A DNA stretch of 64,000 bases from an uncultured Mucispirillum sp. (GCA_944325215.1 CALUZC010000009.1:1-64000), one strand, 5' to 3'; positions 1-9,154 are shown, counted from the first letter of the stretch. Translations and numbers: made by a program. Notes: generated by a model not told the origin, from the sequence alone.

Positions 1-210
1 TATTTTATTTAAAGAGATTTAACAACCACTTTTTTATTTACTACTTTTTTCGCAATCGTTTTTAGAATTTACCAAATTATTATCTAAATAACATATTTAA
101 CAAACACTTGAAATTTTTTTTATATTTTACTAATATTATATAAAAGTATATATGGCATAATTTTTGCTTACATTAGTTTTAAGTAAAAATATTTTAAGGA
201 GCAAACACTC
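1..210. other. AT-rich leader region before the ankyrin gene
   Basis: No gene is visible in the first 210 bases. The stretch is strongly AT-rich with several T runs. It contains one good promoter candidate (positions 108-136), listed separately, and a ribosome-binding site (AAGGAG at about 197-202) just before the ATG at 211. Confidence 0.6.
108..136 (+). promoter_or_regulatory. Candidate sigma-70 promoter of the ankyrin lipoprotein gene
   Basis: TTGAAA at 108-113 and TAATAT at 131-136 are separated by 17 bases. Transcription would start near 143, giving a leader of roughly 68 bases. The call rests on motif match and spacing only; the surrounding DNA is so AT-rich that chance matches are possible. 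Confidence 0.45.
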
Positions 211-2199
211 ATGCGCAAATTATTTCTTTTTGTTTTAATTATAATATTTACCTTTGGCTGTGCCCAAAAAAATAATATTTTTAAAGACCCTTCTGCTCAA
301 GAGCAAGGGAAAAAACCAGTTATGCTTTATAAAGTTAATAAAAAAGAAACGAATATGCCTGTGCTTTTTAGAATGCCAAATGATAAAAAAAGTGTTTCCT
401 TAAAATTTGAAAAGCTGGGCTCATCACCTGTTACTGCCATATTAAATAACGATATTAATGGCTGGAATGCTTTTAGTTCTAAGCCACTTTCTTCCTCTGG
501 AAGTGATTTTGGTATTATTGTTGACTTTTCAAACGGGGCAGTTTATGAAATGCCAGCTGATGATGTAAAAACGTATATTAGCAAATTTAATCCTAACCAA
601 TACTTTAATTTAAAAGAATTACTGCCAGGAAAAAATAATACTGGTTTTACAAAGATGATTGTTGTAGATAGCACTGCTTTATATAATAAGGAAGAATTAT
701 CACATTTAGTTCTTTTAAACAGCCTTGATTTAGCAAACCAGCTTCCGTACACTGCAGCTGCAACAAATAATACACCAACACCTGTTGTTAAAGGTGATAA
801 TACTTTTAATACTACAAATAAAAATGCAGTCGTTAAAGATAAACCTGTAATTACTGCTGCTACTAATGGCCAATATGACAGGCTTTTAAAAATGTTAAAC
901 AATAATGCTAATATCAATGAATTAAATCCAGAAACTGGTGATAATGCTTTAACTGCTGCTATTGTTAACGGTGATGAAAGTATTGCAAATTTATTACTAG
1001 ATAAAGGTATCAATGCAAAACATAAAAATAACATGGGGCAGTCTGCACTTCATATTGCTTCAAATTTTGGGCTTTATGATATAGCTTCAAGGCTTTTAAA
1101 AGCAGGGCTTCCTGTTAATGATAAAGATAATGGTGGCAACACTCCATTAATGTATGCAGCAGCTTCACCTAATACATACCTTACTGATATGTTAATAGAT
1201 AATGGGGCAAGAGTTGAAGATAGAAATAAAGATGGTGAAACTCCATTTTTGATTGCTGCAAGAACCGGTAATACTAAAACTGTTGATAGTTTATTAAAAA
1301 AAGGCGCCAACCCTAATGTAGTTGATAATCAAGGCAATGGTGCTGTTATGAAAGCTGCTGTTGAGAACAATAAATATACTTTAGAAAACCTGCTTTCTAA
1401 AGGCTTAAATCCTGATATAAAAAATAAAAAAGGTTATACTCCATTAATGGCAGTTGTTCAGCAGGGTAATACAGATATTACAAATGACCTTTTAAAAGCA
1501 GGTGCTGATATTAATGCAAAAGACCCCCTTGGCAATACACCATTAATGACTGCTACATTAGCAGGTGATACACCAATGGTTAGAGAATTATTAAAAAATA
1601 AGCCGGATATTCAAATAAAAAATAAAGAAGATAAAACTGCTTTTGATTTAGCTCAAGATAATGGATATGCACAGCTTCAAAGAATTTTAGGACAAAATAT
1701 GAAAACTTTTGACGAAGCTTCTATTGCATTATTTGCTCAAGTTGCTAGAAACGATACTGATGGTGCTGTTAGCTCCATAAAAATGGGTGCAAACCCTAAT
1801 GCAAGAGATAAAAATACTGGTAACACTCCAATATTTACAGCTGTTGCAAATAACTATTTATATATCACCCAAGCATTAATAGCAAACGGTGCAGATGTGA
1901 ATATTAAAAATAATCAAGGTAATATTCCATTAATTATTGCTGTCACATCGGCAGACAGTGCTATGGTAGATACTTTAATTAAAGCAAAATCTCAGGTAAA
2001 TGCAGCTAATAAAAATGGTGATACTGCACTTATTTGGGCTACAAAACTTAAAAATGCTGATATGGTTCGCATGCTTTTAACTGCAGGGGCTGATCCAAAC
2101 AAACGTAATAATGATGGTGTATCACCTTACTTAATAGCATATAATGAAGGCTCCCAAGAAATACTAGGACTCTTGCAGGCAGCAGGTGGTTATAAATAA
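211..2199 (+). CDS. Ankyrin-repeat lipoprotein
   Basis: A 662-residue protein with a type II signal peptide: charged start, hydrophobic core, lipobox ending at Cys17 (TFGC). It should be exported and lipid-anchored. Residues about 20-210 have no recognisable domain. From about 215 to the end there are some 13 ankyrin repeats, seen as recurring GxTPLxxAxxxGxxxxVxxLLxxGAxxN patterns, with a less regular stretch near 500-515 that splits them into two blocks. Ankyrin repeats bind proteins, and here they would face the periplasm or cell surface; the partner is unknown. A clear AAGGAG site precedes the ATG. It appears to be a single-gene unit. Family and lipidation are well supported; the function is open. 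Confidence 0.85.
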   Translation: MRKLFLFVLIIIFTFGCAQKNNIFKDPSAQEQGKKPVMLYKVNKKETNMPVLFRMPNDKKSVSLKFEKLGSSPVTAILNNDINGWNAFSSKPLSSSGSDFGIIVDFSNGAVYEMPADDVKTYISKFNPNQYFNLKELLPGKNNTGFTKMIVVDSTALYNKEELSHLVLLNSLDLANQLPYTAAATNNTPTPVVKGDNTFNTTNKNAVVKDKPVITAATNGQYDRLLKMLNNNANINELNPETGDNALTAAIVNGDESIANLLLDKGINAKHKNNMGQSALHIASNFGLYDIASRLLKAGLPVNDKDNGGNTPLMYAAASPNTYLTDMLIDNGARVEDRNKDGETPFLIAARTGNTKTVDSLLKKGANPNVVDNQGNGAVMKAAVENNKYTLENLLSKGLNPDIKNKKGYTPLMAVVQQGNTDITNDLLKAGADINAKDPLGNTPLMTATLAGDTPMVRELLKNKPDIQIKNKEDKTAFDLAQDNGYAQLQRILGQNMKTFDEASIALFAQVARNDTDGAVSSIKMGANPNARDKNTGNTPIFTAVANNYLYITQALIANGADVNIKNNQGNIPLIIAVTSADSAMVDTLIKAKSQVNAANKNGDTALIWATKLKNADMVRMLLTAGADPNKRNNDGVSPYLIAYNEGSQEILGLLQAAGGYK

Positions 2200-2388
2200 T
2201 ATTAGTATATTATTTATAACCCTTTAGTAAATGTGTTGTAAATTTTTATTTATATCATTATATTTTACTAATATTATTAAGATAAATCCTTTTAATTTTT
2301 ATTTATTTTTCATATTTATCATTTTTTTGATTACAAATTTAAAAACATATGCTATAACCTTACATATAGTATATGGGAGTTTGATTTT

Positions 2389-2796
2389 GTGTTAAGTAGA
2401 TTATTTAATATAAAAAGAAAAAAATTTGGCCACATTGCTTTAAAAACTAAGATGTGTGTTCTTCCGCTTATATCATATGATGAAAAAACGGAAACCTTAG
2501 ATTATGGACAGTGCTTTACAATTGATGTTGTTAGTATGTCATTATCATCAATTACTATTCGCCACAATAACAATATTAAAAAAGGCGATATTTTAGAGTT
2601 TAGAACAAAACATGCATTAGAAGACCATCAATGCCTTAAATGTATGAACTTTAAAACACTACCTGAAGTTCCTGCACTTAGCTCATTTATAGGTAAAATT
2701 ATTTGGCGTAATAATAGTGAGGCTGGTGTTAGTATTATAATGATGAAAGAACAGGATAAGGAAACTGTTAAAAAAATGATTAGTGAAAAAAAATAA
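2389..2796 (+). CDS. Small protein of unknown function, possibly PilZ-like
   Basis: A 135-residue soluble protein starting at a GTG with GGGAG nine bases upstream. It has no signal peptide or membrane segment. The middle alternates short strands, with a segment (residues about 60-70) of the kind KKGDILEFRT and a later GKIIWRNN...AGVSI stretch. That layout resembles the beta-barrel of PilZ domains, but the RxxxR and D/NxSxxG c-di-GMP motifs are not clearly present. A CxxC sits near residue 80. Read as a hypothetical protein with a weak PilZ resemblance. It is separated from both neighbours and is probably transcribed alone. Confidence 0.55.
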   Translation: MLSRLFNIKRKKFGHIALKTKMCVLPLISYDEKTETLDYGQCFTIDVVSMSLSSITIRHNNNIKKGDILEFRTKHALEDHQCLKCMNFKTLPEVPALSSFIGKIIWRNNSEAGVSIIMMKEQDKETVKKMISEKK

Positions 2797-2849
2797 AGTA
2801 GGAAAATATTTAATTTTTTAAATAATTTTATAAATCAATACTGTATTTA

Positions 2850-3149
2850 TTATGAAATATTTTTCATAAAAAATGATAAAATAAGAACTGCCGCAAGCAG
2901 TATGCCAAGCAGGGCAGCCTTAATGTTGCCCTTTAGAAAATATCCTGCTGCATACATGAATACCCATACAAATGGAGATATGCATACAATAAGGGCTGAG
3001 ATGTAAAACAAATCACCACTCTTAATGTGTATAAATTTTATTCCAGAATATTCAAATATGGAAATACCAAAAGAAAACACTATCATAATAAGTATAAAAT
3101 AAAACATGTATTTCATACATAATGCTATTATATTCCTAATTTCAACCAA
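2850..3149 (-). CDS. Small membrane protein, possibly DUF1634 family
   Basis: A 99-residue protein with three hydrophobic segments (about 10-30, 45-68 and 75-95) and little else. It overlaps the 3' end of the upstream TauE/SafE gene by eight bases, so the two are translationally coupled. Small three-helix DUF1634 proteins are commonly encoded directly after TauE/SafE transporters, and this position and topology fit that family, although no diagnostic motif is obvious. It is probably an accessory subunit of the transporter. Confidence 0.6.
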   Translation of the reverse strand: MVEIRNIIALCMKYMFYFILIMIVFSFGISIFEYSGIKFIHIKSGDLFYISALIVCISPFVWVFMYAAGYFLKGNIKAALLGILLAAVLILSFFMKNIS

Positions 3150-3972
3150 TTTTTATACCCTCATAAATCATTTGAAATGCTACAATTAAAAGCAAAACAA
3201 TAAGCAGATATGATACTTTTTTATCTGTTATTTTAGAAAAATATCTCATGCTGATAAATGTGCCTGCAAAAATACCAAAAATTATAGAACATGCTACCTT
3301 TACATCAACAAATCCTGCCTGCATATAAACAATACTGCCTGCTGCTGCCGTAAAACCAATAACAAATGAACTTGTTGCTGTTGCTGCTTTTATAGGAACA
3401 TTTGATATTAAATTCATACCAGGAATAATTAATGCACCACCACCTGCTCCACTTAAGCCTGAAAAAACACCTGAAAATGCACTAAATAAAAAATTGTATC
3501 CAGTTTTAACAGGGTTATATTTAATAAGCTTATTAGTTGCTTTATCTAAAAATTCACCATAGAAAAAACCTTTTATATCATCATTCTGTTCTCTATACTC
3601 TTTTGAACCCTGTTTCATCTTTAAATATGTAAGATATGCCATTATTAACTGAATTACACCCAATATTATCATTACAATATTTTGTGGTAAATGAACTGCT
3701 GTCTTGCTGCCAACTAATGCTCCAATAACTGAAACTATGGATAATGCTATACCTAAATTAAGATTAGCAGCACCTGATTTTAAATATACAGCTGATGTGG
3801 ACATACTGTTTGCTGTAATTACAACTAACGATACTGCAATAGCATTATGGATTGGCATATTAAATAAAAATGTTAAGACTGGCACCATAATAATGCCACC
3901 ACCAAGACCAAGTATTGCTCCAAGTACCCCCACAATAATTCCAAGAAGTATTAATAAAATAATACTAACCAT
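3142..3972 (-). CDS. TauE/SafE family anion permease
   Basis: A 276-residue integral membrane protein with about eight helices in two similar halves. Each half begins with the glycine-rich signature of the family: GAILGLGGGIIMVP near residue 18 and GVFSGLSGAGGGALIIPG near residue 170. TauE/SafE proteins export or import sulfite, sulfonates or other small organic anions; the substrate cannot be told from sequence. The gene lies just after pta on the same strand (2-base gap) and overlaps the small membrane protein downstream, so the three form one transcript. Co-transcription with phosphate acetyltransferase hints at an acetyl- or sulfoacetate-type substrate, but that is speculation. Confidence 0.85.
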   Translation of the reverse strand: MVSIILLILLGIIVGVLGAILGLGGGIIMVPVLTFLFNMPIHNAIAVSLVVITANSMSTSAVYLKSGAANLNLGIALSIVSVIGALVGSKTAVHLPQNIVMIILGVIQLIMAYLTYLKMKQGSKEYREQNDDIKGFFYGEFLDKATNKLIKYNPVKTGYNFLFSAFSGVFSGLSGAGGGALIIPGMNLISNVPIKAATATSSFVIGFTAAAGSIVYMQAGFVDVKVACSIIFGIFAGTFISMRYFSKITDKKVSYLLIVLLLIVAFQMIYEGIKIG

Positions 3973-3974
3973 TA

Positions 3975-4970
3975 TTATATACCAGACTGAAAAATTGTAA
4001 CAAGCGATGCATTGACTATATCTTTATAGGAACAGCCGCGAGATAAATCATTCATTGGCTTTGCTAGCCCTTGAAGAATTGGTCCTGTAGCATAAGCACC
4101 TTTGCACATTCTTTCTGTAATTTTATAACCAATATTACCTGCATCTAAATTTGGAAAAATAAATACGTTGGCATTACCTGCCACTTTACTTTCTGGAGCT
4201 TTTCTTGCACCAACCTCTTTTAAAAGAGCAGCATCAAACTGCATCTCACCATCAATTAATATATCTGCTCTTTTCGAATTAACTATTTTTAATGCTTCCC
4301 TGACTTTATCAATACTTTCATCTTCTGCACTGCCTTTTGTGGAAAATGATAATAATGCAACCTTTGCATCTTCTCCCATTAAAAGCTTATAGCTGTCTGC
4401 TGAAGATATGGCAATTTCTGCCAGTGTTTCTGCATCAGGGTTAGGATTTATTGCAATATCTGCCATAAAAAAAGTGCCATTACTGCCATACTCTGTAAGT
4501 GGTGTTTCCATAATTATAAAAGAAGAAATTTTACTCATTCCCTTTTTCATACCAATACATTTTAATGCACCACGCAGAACTTCTGCACTTGATGATATAG
4601 AGCCAGATACACAGCCATCATAAATCCCTAATTCAACAGCCATAGCACCAAAATAGCAAGGGCGTTTTACTGCCATAAGAGAGCTTTCCTTTGTTTCACC
4701 CTTATTTTTACGCTTTTCATAATAACACTCTGTAAATCTTTCTATATATTCGTTATTATTTATATCAATAATATCTAAATCTTGTTCTGGGTTTAATTTT
4801 TCATATATTGGTAAAATAAAATCTTTATCACCAACAAGGCTTACTTTACATAGTTTATTTGATAAAAGCTCATGTGCTGCTTTAACAGTTCTTTCATCAT
4901 TACCATCTGGTAAAATAATAGATTTTTCTAATTTTAATGCGTTATCTCTTAGTTTGGCTAATATTCCCAT
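3975..4970 (-). CDS. pta: Phosphate acetyltransferase
   Basis: A 331-residue protein of the short, catalytic-domain-only Pta type, interconverting acetyl-CoA and acetyl phosphate in the cytoplasm. Family signatures are clear: an N-terminal LPDGNDERTVKAA stretch (about 21-33), a central VSGSISSSAEVLRGAL segment (about 140-155), and the C-terminal NANVFIFPNLDAGNIGYK region (about 266-283) that builds the CoA site. The related phosphate butyryltransferases lack several of these. No acetate kinase gene is next to it. A strong GAGGGTG ribosome-binding site precedes the ATG, and a TTGCTA-N16-TATACT promoter lies upstream. It heads a three-gene unit with the TauE/SafE transporter. Confidence 0.93.
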   Translation of the reverse strand: MGILAKLRDNALKLEKSIILPDGNDERTVKAAHELLSNKLCKVSLVGDKDFILPIYEKLNPEQDLDIIDINNNEYIERFTECYYEKRKNKGETKESSLMAVKRPCYFGAMAVELGIYDGCVSGSISSSAEVLRGALKCIGMKKGMSKISSFIIMETPLTEYGSNGTFFMADIAINPNPDAETLAEIAISSADSYKLLMGEDAKVALLSFSTKGSAEDESIDKVREALKIVNSKRADILIDGEMQFDAALLKEVGARKAPESKVAGNANVFIFPNLDAGNIGYKITERMCKGAYATGPILQGLAKPMNDLSRGCSYKDIVNASLVTIFQSGI

Positions 4971-4991
4971 AATTCACCCTCGCTTTTTTAT

Positions 4992-5019
4992 AGTATAACT
5001 ATTTATAAACTAATAGCAA
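4992..5019 (-). promoter_or_regulatory. Candidate promoter of the pta unit
   Basis: On the minus strand TTGCTA (5019-5014) and TATACT (4997-4992) are 16 bases apart. Transcription would start about 15 bases before the pta ATG, leaving room for its GAGGGTG ribosome-binding site. Confidence 0.5.
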
Positions 5020-5050
5020 GCTATATTTATTTTTTAAGCATAAATTTTAC

Positions 5051-5078
5051 TTGATAATTTAAAAACTTAATATATAAT
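5051..5078 (+). promoter_or_regulatory. Candidate fmt promoter, possibly giving a leaderless mRNA
   Basis: TTGATA at 5051-5056 and TATAAT at 5073-5078 are 16 bases apart. The fmt ATG begins at 5085, about where transcription would start, and no Shine-Dalgarno sequence lies between the -10 box and the ATG. Confidence 0.5.
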
Positions 5079-5084
5079 AGTGCT

Positions 5085-6017
5085 ATGAAAAAAATAGTAT
5101 TTATGGGCACACCAGAAATTGCAGTGCCTTCATTAAAAGCATTAGTAGAAAACGGATTTAATATTCCACTTGTAATCACTCAGCCAGATAAACCTAAAGG
5201 CAGAGGGCAAAATATGGCTTTTTCCCCTGTTAAAGAATGTGCCTTATCTTATGGTCTTAATGTTTATCAGCCCGAAAAAATACGTAATAATATGGAAGCT
5301 ATGGATATTATTAAATCATGCCAGCCTGATTTTTTTGCAGTCGTAGCTTACGGTAAAATTTTACCACAGGAAATATTAGATATTCCAAAAACTGCTCCCA
5401 TTAATGTTCACTTTTCGCTGCTTCCAAAATACAGAGGTCCTGCTCCTGTAAACTGGGCTATTCTAAATGGAGAAAGCGAAACCGGTGTCAATACTATGTT
5501 TATGGACGCTGGTATGGATACTGGTGATATTTTGCTTACGAAAAAAACTCCTATACTTTATAAAAATGCTGGTGAATTAGCTGAAGAATTATCGCATACT
5601 GGTGCTGAACTGCTTATTGAAACTATTAATAATTTTAGTAATATTACACCACAAAAACAAAATGATAATGATGCAACAAAAGCTCCTATGATGAATAAGG
5701 AAATGGGGCTTATTAACTGGGATAATGATGCAGCCTACATTGAAAGAATGATAAGAGCATTTACTCCATGGCCTGCAAGCTATACTAATCTTGATAATAA
5801 AAAAGTAAAAATATTCAAAAGTAAAGTTTTTGAATGCAGTCATAATGAAAAAGCGGGAACTATTATAGATATTACAAAGGATAGTATTGTAGCAGCATGT
5901 AAAACAAATGCTCTTGAAATATATGAACTGCAGCTTGAAGGCAAAAAGAAAATGGATACTAAAAGTTTTCTTGCTGGTTATAAACTTAATAAGGGAGCGC
6001 TATTTTACAGTGAATAA
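5085..6017 (+). CDS. fmt: Methionyl-tRNA formyltransferase
   Basis: A 310-residue cytoplasmic enzyme that formylates the initiator Met-tRNA using 10-formyl-tetrahydrofolate. It opens with the family start KKIVFMGTPEIAVPSL. The formyl-transfer core is intact: INVHFSLLPKYRGPAPVNWAI (about 107-127) carries the Asn-His pair and the SLLPxYRGxAPxxWAI signature, and the catalytic Asp follows in the MDAGMDTGDIL segment. The C-terminal tRNA-binding domain is present, so length is normal. The usual neighbour def is absent. Its last bases overlap the start of the 5'-nucleotidase gene if that begins at the GTG. It lacks an upstream Shine-Dalgarno and may be translated from a leaderless message. Confidence 0.95.
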   Translation: MKKIVFMGTPEIAVPSLKALVENGFNIPLVITQPDKPKGRGQNMAFSPVKECALSYGLNVYQPEKIRNNMEAMDIIKSCQPDFFAVVAYGKILPQEILDIPKTAPINVHFSLLPKYRGPAPVNWAILNGESETGVNTMFMDAGMDTGDILLTKKTPILYKNAGELAEELSHTGAELLIETINNFSNITPQKQNDNDATKAPMMNKEMGLINWDNDAAYIERMIRAFTPWPASYTNLDNKKVKIFKSKVFECSHNEKAGTIIDITKDSIVAACKTNALEIYELQLEGKKKMDTKSFLAGYKLNKGALFYSE

Positions 6018-7707
6018 TAGTATTTTTTATAATATGAAAAAATTAATATATTGCCTGTTTATATTTTTTATTACTGCATGTAATAATTTTTCAAACAACT
6101 CAAACAATGATTTTACATTACAGCTACTTCATTTTAATGATATCCATACATCAGAAAATAACGAATATAATATTACTTTTAATAACCAGTCTATCGTTGT
6201 AAATACAGGTGGTTATCCACGTATAATACAGGCAATTAATGATACATATAAATTTCCACAAAGTGAGATAATATTTGCAGGTGATGCTTTTCAACAGGGA
6301 TATTCTCTTTTTACATATACTAATGGTAAATATGATTATGATATGCTTTGTAAAATTGCTCTAGATTTTATGACACTTGGTAATCATGAACTATACGAAA
6401 CAGATACAGGTATCCTTGATTCTTTTTTTTCATATATTGATAGTGGCATAAAAACATGTAATTTTCAAATCGTTCTAGCAAATGTTACTTTTAAAAATCC
6501 AAATATACAAAAATATATAAAACCTTACATAATAAAGGAATATAATAATGGGCAAAAAGTTGCTTATTTTGGTATTACTACTAATGAGTCTGGTATGTCT
6601 GGTACAAAGGGAATGGTTATAGCAGACCCTTATAATGCTGCAAAAAATGTAGTAGATGAACTAAAAAAACAAAATATCAATAAAATTATTGCAATAACTC
6701 ATCTTGGTTTTGAGCAGGATAAACAATTGGCACAGCTTGTGCCCGATATAGATATAATAGTTGGAGGTCATACTCATACAGTACAGGGGGATTTTTCTCC
6801 TTTAGGTATTGAAAGTTATGAAGAAAGTTATCCATTAAAAATAAATAATACTTATATTATTACAGCAGCATCAAAAGGCATGGTTTTAGGTAATGGATTA
6901 TTTACTTTTGATGATAATGGGATTGTAACTTCATACACTGGCACACCAAAATTTTTAATTAATCCATTGACTGATAATGCTTACAATGATTATATAAAAT
7001 CTCTTAATATTGCCTTATTAGTAAATGAAGATTCATCTGCACTATCCACAGCAAAAAATTATTATGAGCAAATATCAATAGACATGAATAAAGTTATAGG
7101 TAGTTCATTAGATGATTTATGGACTGTTAAAGAAAATTATGCAAGTTTTGATGTTAATGATAAGTATTCATCATCTTTAGGCACCCTGCTTGCAAAATCG
7201 CTTTATGATTATGCTACTAGTAAAAATTATCAAGTTGATTTTTCACTAATTAACTCTGGTGCTATTAGAACAAATTTATATAAGGGTGATATTACATCAG
7301 GTGATCTTAATAAAACAGCACCATTTGAAAACCAAATGTATATAGTAAAAATTAGTGGAGCTGCTGTTTTAGATTATATGCAGCAAGGGATTACAAACTT
7401 TTTCCCACCAAAATTAGATGTAAATTCATTTCCATATATTTATAATGCCAGTATTATATATGATAATTCTACAAAAACTATTTCTACTGCTCAATATACG
7501 TTAAACGGAGTAACTACAAATATTAAAAGAGATAAAACATACAATGTTTTAATGTCATCATATCTTACCGATAATAAGGCAGAGATTAAAGATAATATAA
7601 TTTCAAAAACAGATATCCATATGACAGATAAACGTATATATACAGAATTTGTTATAAATAACTCTCCACTTTCAAAAATGGAAAACCCAGTGACTATTAC
7701 AGATTAA
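6010..7707 (+). CDS. 5'-nucleotidase / UshA-like lipoprotein
   Basis: A metallophosphoesterase with a C-terminal 5'-nucleotidase domain, about 565 residues from a GTG at 6010 or 557 from an ATG at 6034. I prefer the GTG because AGGGAG lies 12 bases upstream and none precedes the ATG; the GTG overlaps the fmt stop. Either start gives a signal peptide with an ITAC lipobox, so the protein is lipid-anchored. Metal motifs are complete: LLHFNDIHT, GDAFQQG, GNHELYE, ITHLGFEQD and GGHTHT. The nucleotide-binding half has NSGAIRTNLYKGDIT and a PFEN-type segment. It probably cleaves periplasmic nucleotides or UDP-sugars for salvage. Probably co-transcribed with fmt. Confidence 0.88.
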   Translation: MNNSIFYNMKKLIYCLFIFFITACNNFSNNSNNDFTLQLLHFNDIHTSENNEYNITFNNQSIVVNTGGYPRIIQAINDTYKFPQSEIIFAGDAFQQGYSLFTYTNGKYDYDMLCKIALDFMTLGNHELYETDTGILDSFFSYIDSGIKTCNFQIVLANVTFKNPNIQKYIKPYIIKEYNNGQKVAYFGITTNESGMSGTKGMVIADPYNAAKNVVDELKKQNINKIIAITHLGFEQDKQLAQLVPDIDIIVGGHTHTVQGDFSPLGIESYEESYPLKINNTYIITAASKGMVLGNGLFTFDDNGIVTSYTGTPKFLINPLTDNAYNDYIKSLNIALLVNEDSSALSTAKNYYEQISIDMNKVIGSSLDDLWTVKENYASFDVNDKYSSSLGTLLAKSLYDYATSKNYQVDFSLINSGAIRTNLYKGDITSGDLNKTAPFENQMYIVKISGAAVLDYMQQGITNFFPPKLDVNSFPYIYNASIIYDNSTKTISTAQYTLNGVTTNIKRDKTYNVLMSSYLTDNKAEIKDNIISKTDIHMTDKRIYTEFVINNSPLSKMENPVTITD

Positions 7708-7794
7708 TTTTTACCTTACGCAGTAGTAATATTTTGTAAAAATTATGTATTATAAAATTAATTTTTATTGTATATGAACTTTTTAATTATATAT

Positions 7795-7823
7795 TTGTAA
7801 CTATAATATAAGTATATTATACT
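7795..7823 (+). promoter_or_regulatory. Candidate htpX promoter
   Basis: TTGTAA at 7795-7800 and TATACT at 7818-7823 with a 17-base spacer. Transcription would start about 20 bases before the htpX ATG, whose AAAGGAAAG ribosome-binding site is inside the leader. Confidence 0.55.
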
Positions 7824-7850
7824 TAAATAATAAAATTTAAAGGAAAGAAA

Positions 7851-8753
7851 ATGACTACTACAAACACTATAAAAACTGTTTTTTTAATAGTTTTAATGAC
7901 AGCATTACTAATAGTTATAGGCAGGGTTTTAGGTGGCTCGACAGGTATGTTTATAGCTTTTGTCTTTGCTATTGGTATGAACTTTTTTTCATACTGGTTT
8001 AGTGATAAAATTGTTCTAAGAATGTATAATGCTCAGGAAGTGACAGCAGCAGAAAATCCAAGACTTTATAACATTGTATCACGACTTGCTCAGCGTGCAA
8101 ACCTTCCTATGCCAAAAGTTTATATTATTCCAAGCGGCACACCTAATGCCTTTGCAACAGGAAGAAATAAAAACCATGCTGCTGTTGCTGTTACAAATAC
8201 ATTAATGGATATGCTTGATGATGAAGAACTTGCAGGTGTTATAGGGCATGAACTTGCCCATATTTATGGTAAAGATATTTTAATAGGCACTATTGTTGCT
8301 ATGATGGCAGGTACTATTATGATGATAGTAGATATTTTCCAATGGTCTATGATTTTAGGTGGCAATAATGATGAAGAGAATTCAAGCCCATTAGGACTAG
8401 TTGGCTCTATTTTTATGATAATTTTAGCACCAATTGCTGCTACTCTCATACAAATGGCAGTATCTCGCTCTAGAGAATATATTGCTGATGCAAGAGGGGC
8501 AGAATTTTGCGGTAATCCAAAGGCTTTAGCATCGGCTCTACATAAAATAGCATATGGAGTGCAGGCACACCCTATGAGTAATGCAAAACCAGCTACGGCT
8601 CATATGTTTATTGCAAGCCCTTTTGCTGGAAGTAAAGCATTAAGTCTTTTTTCTACACACCCACCAATAGATGAGAGAATTTCAAGGCTTAATTCTATGA
8701 CTATAAATGCTGTAACAAAAAGTTTTTCAAAAACAAACGCTATAATTAGTTAG
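7851..8753 (+). CDS. htpX: Membrane zinc metalloprotease HtpX
   Basis: A 300-residue M48 protease that degrades misfolded inner-membrane proteins. Two N-terminal membrane segments (about 8-24 and 30-50) are followed by the cytoplasmic catalytic site HELAH at 133-137. A second hairpin of membrane segments lies at about 148-170 and 185-205, and the third zinc ligand is in SREYIADARGAE (about 207-218). Length and layout are normal. It is preceded by AAAGGAAAG and its own promoter, and stands alone. The gene ends before a long perfect hairpin at 8771-8815. Confidence 0.95.
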   Translation: MTTTNTIKTVFLIVLMTALLIVIGRVLGGSTGMFIAFVFAIGMNFFSYWFSDKIVLRMYNAQEVTAAENPRLYNIVSRLAQRANLPMPKVYIIPSGTPNAFATGRNKNHAAVAVTNTLMDMLDDEELAGVIGHELAHIYGKDILIGTIVAMMAGTIMMIVDIFQWSMILGGNNDEENSSPLGLVGSIFMIILAPIAATLIQMAVSRSREYIADARGAEFCGNPKALASALHKIAYGVQAHPMSNAKPATAHMFIASPFAGSKALSLFSTHPPIDERISRLNSMTINAVTKSFSKTNAIIS

Positions 8754-8770
8754 TAAATAAGCCCTTTTTA

Positions 8771-8815
8771 TGAGGCGAACCCCATTTATTGGACAAATAA
8801 ATGGGGTTCGCCTCA
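8771..8815. terminator. Perfect 20-bp hairpin between convergent htpX and arsR genes
   Basis: Arms 8771-8790 and 8796-8815 are exact inverse complements (20 bp) around a 5-base GGACA loop. The position between two converging genes suggests a bidirectional terminator, but neither side carries a proper T run, so it is not a textbook intrinsic terminator. Confidence 0.55.
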
Positions 8816-8838
8816 ATTCAGCATATCTTTTATTAATA

Positions 8839-9144
8839 TTAGCACTTATCACATTTTATATTAATCTGTGAATTTGTATTTATTATCTGCTCCACAAAAT
8901 TAAATGCCTGCATATATTTTTCCTTATTTATTTTATAATATATCCATTTACCGTCTTTTGTTCCACAGACTATACCACTATCACATAATATTTTCATATG
9001 ATGTGATAATGTTGGCTGACCAATATTTAAATGTTCTAATATTTTGCATGCACAAACCTGATTACTTCCTATTAACTCTAATATTTGGAGTCTGTTTTCA
9101 TCACTTATTGCTTTAAAGATTTTTATTGCATCTTTCTTATCCAT
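8839..9144 (-). CDS. ArsR/SmtB family metal-sensing repressor
   Basis: A 101-residue winged-helix regulator. The helix-turn-helix lies at about 34-60 (LEHLNIGQPTLSHHMKIL), followed by the wing DGKWIYYKIN. A Cys31-Ala-Cys33 pair sits just before the recognition helix where arsenic-sensing ArsR proteins carry CVC, and a second pair (Cys98, Cys101) ends the protein. Together these suggest sensing of a thiophilic metal(loid) such as As(III) or Cd(II). No transporter or reductase gene is adjacent. The gene lies 38 bases after the ChaN-like gene on the same strand, with a palindrome in the gap that is a likely self-operator. Confidence 0.88.
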   Translation of the reverse strand: MDKKDAIKIFKAISDENRLQILELIGSNQVCACKILEHLNIGQPTLSHHMKILCDSGIVCGTKDGKWIYYKINKEKYMQAFNFVEQIINTNSQINIKCDKC

Positions 9145-9154
9145 TTTATAACCT

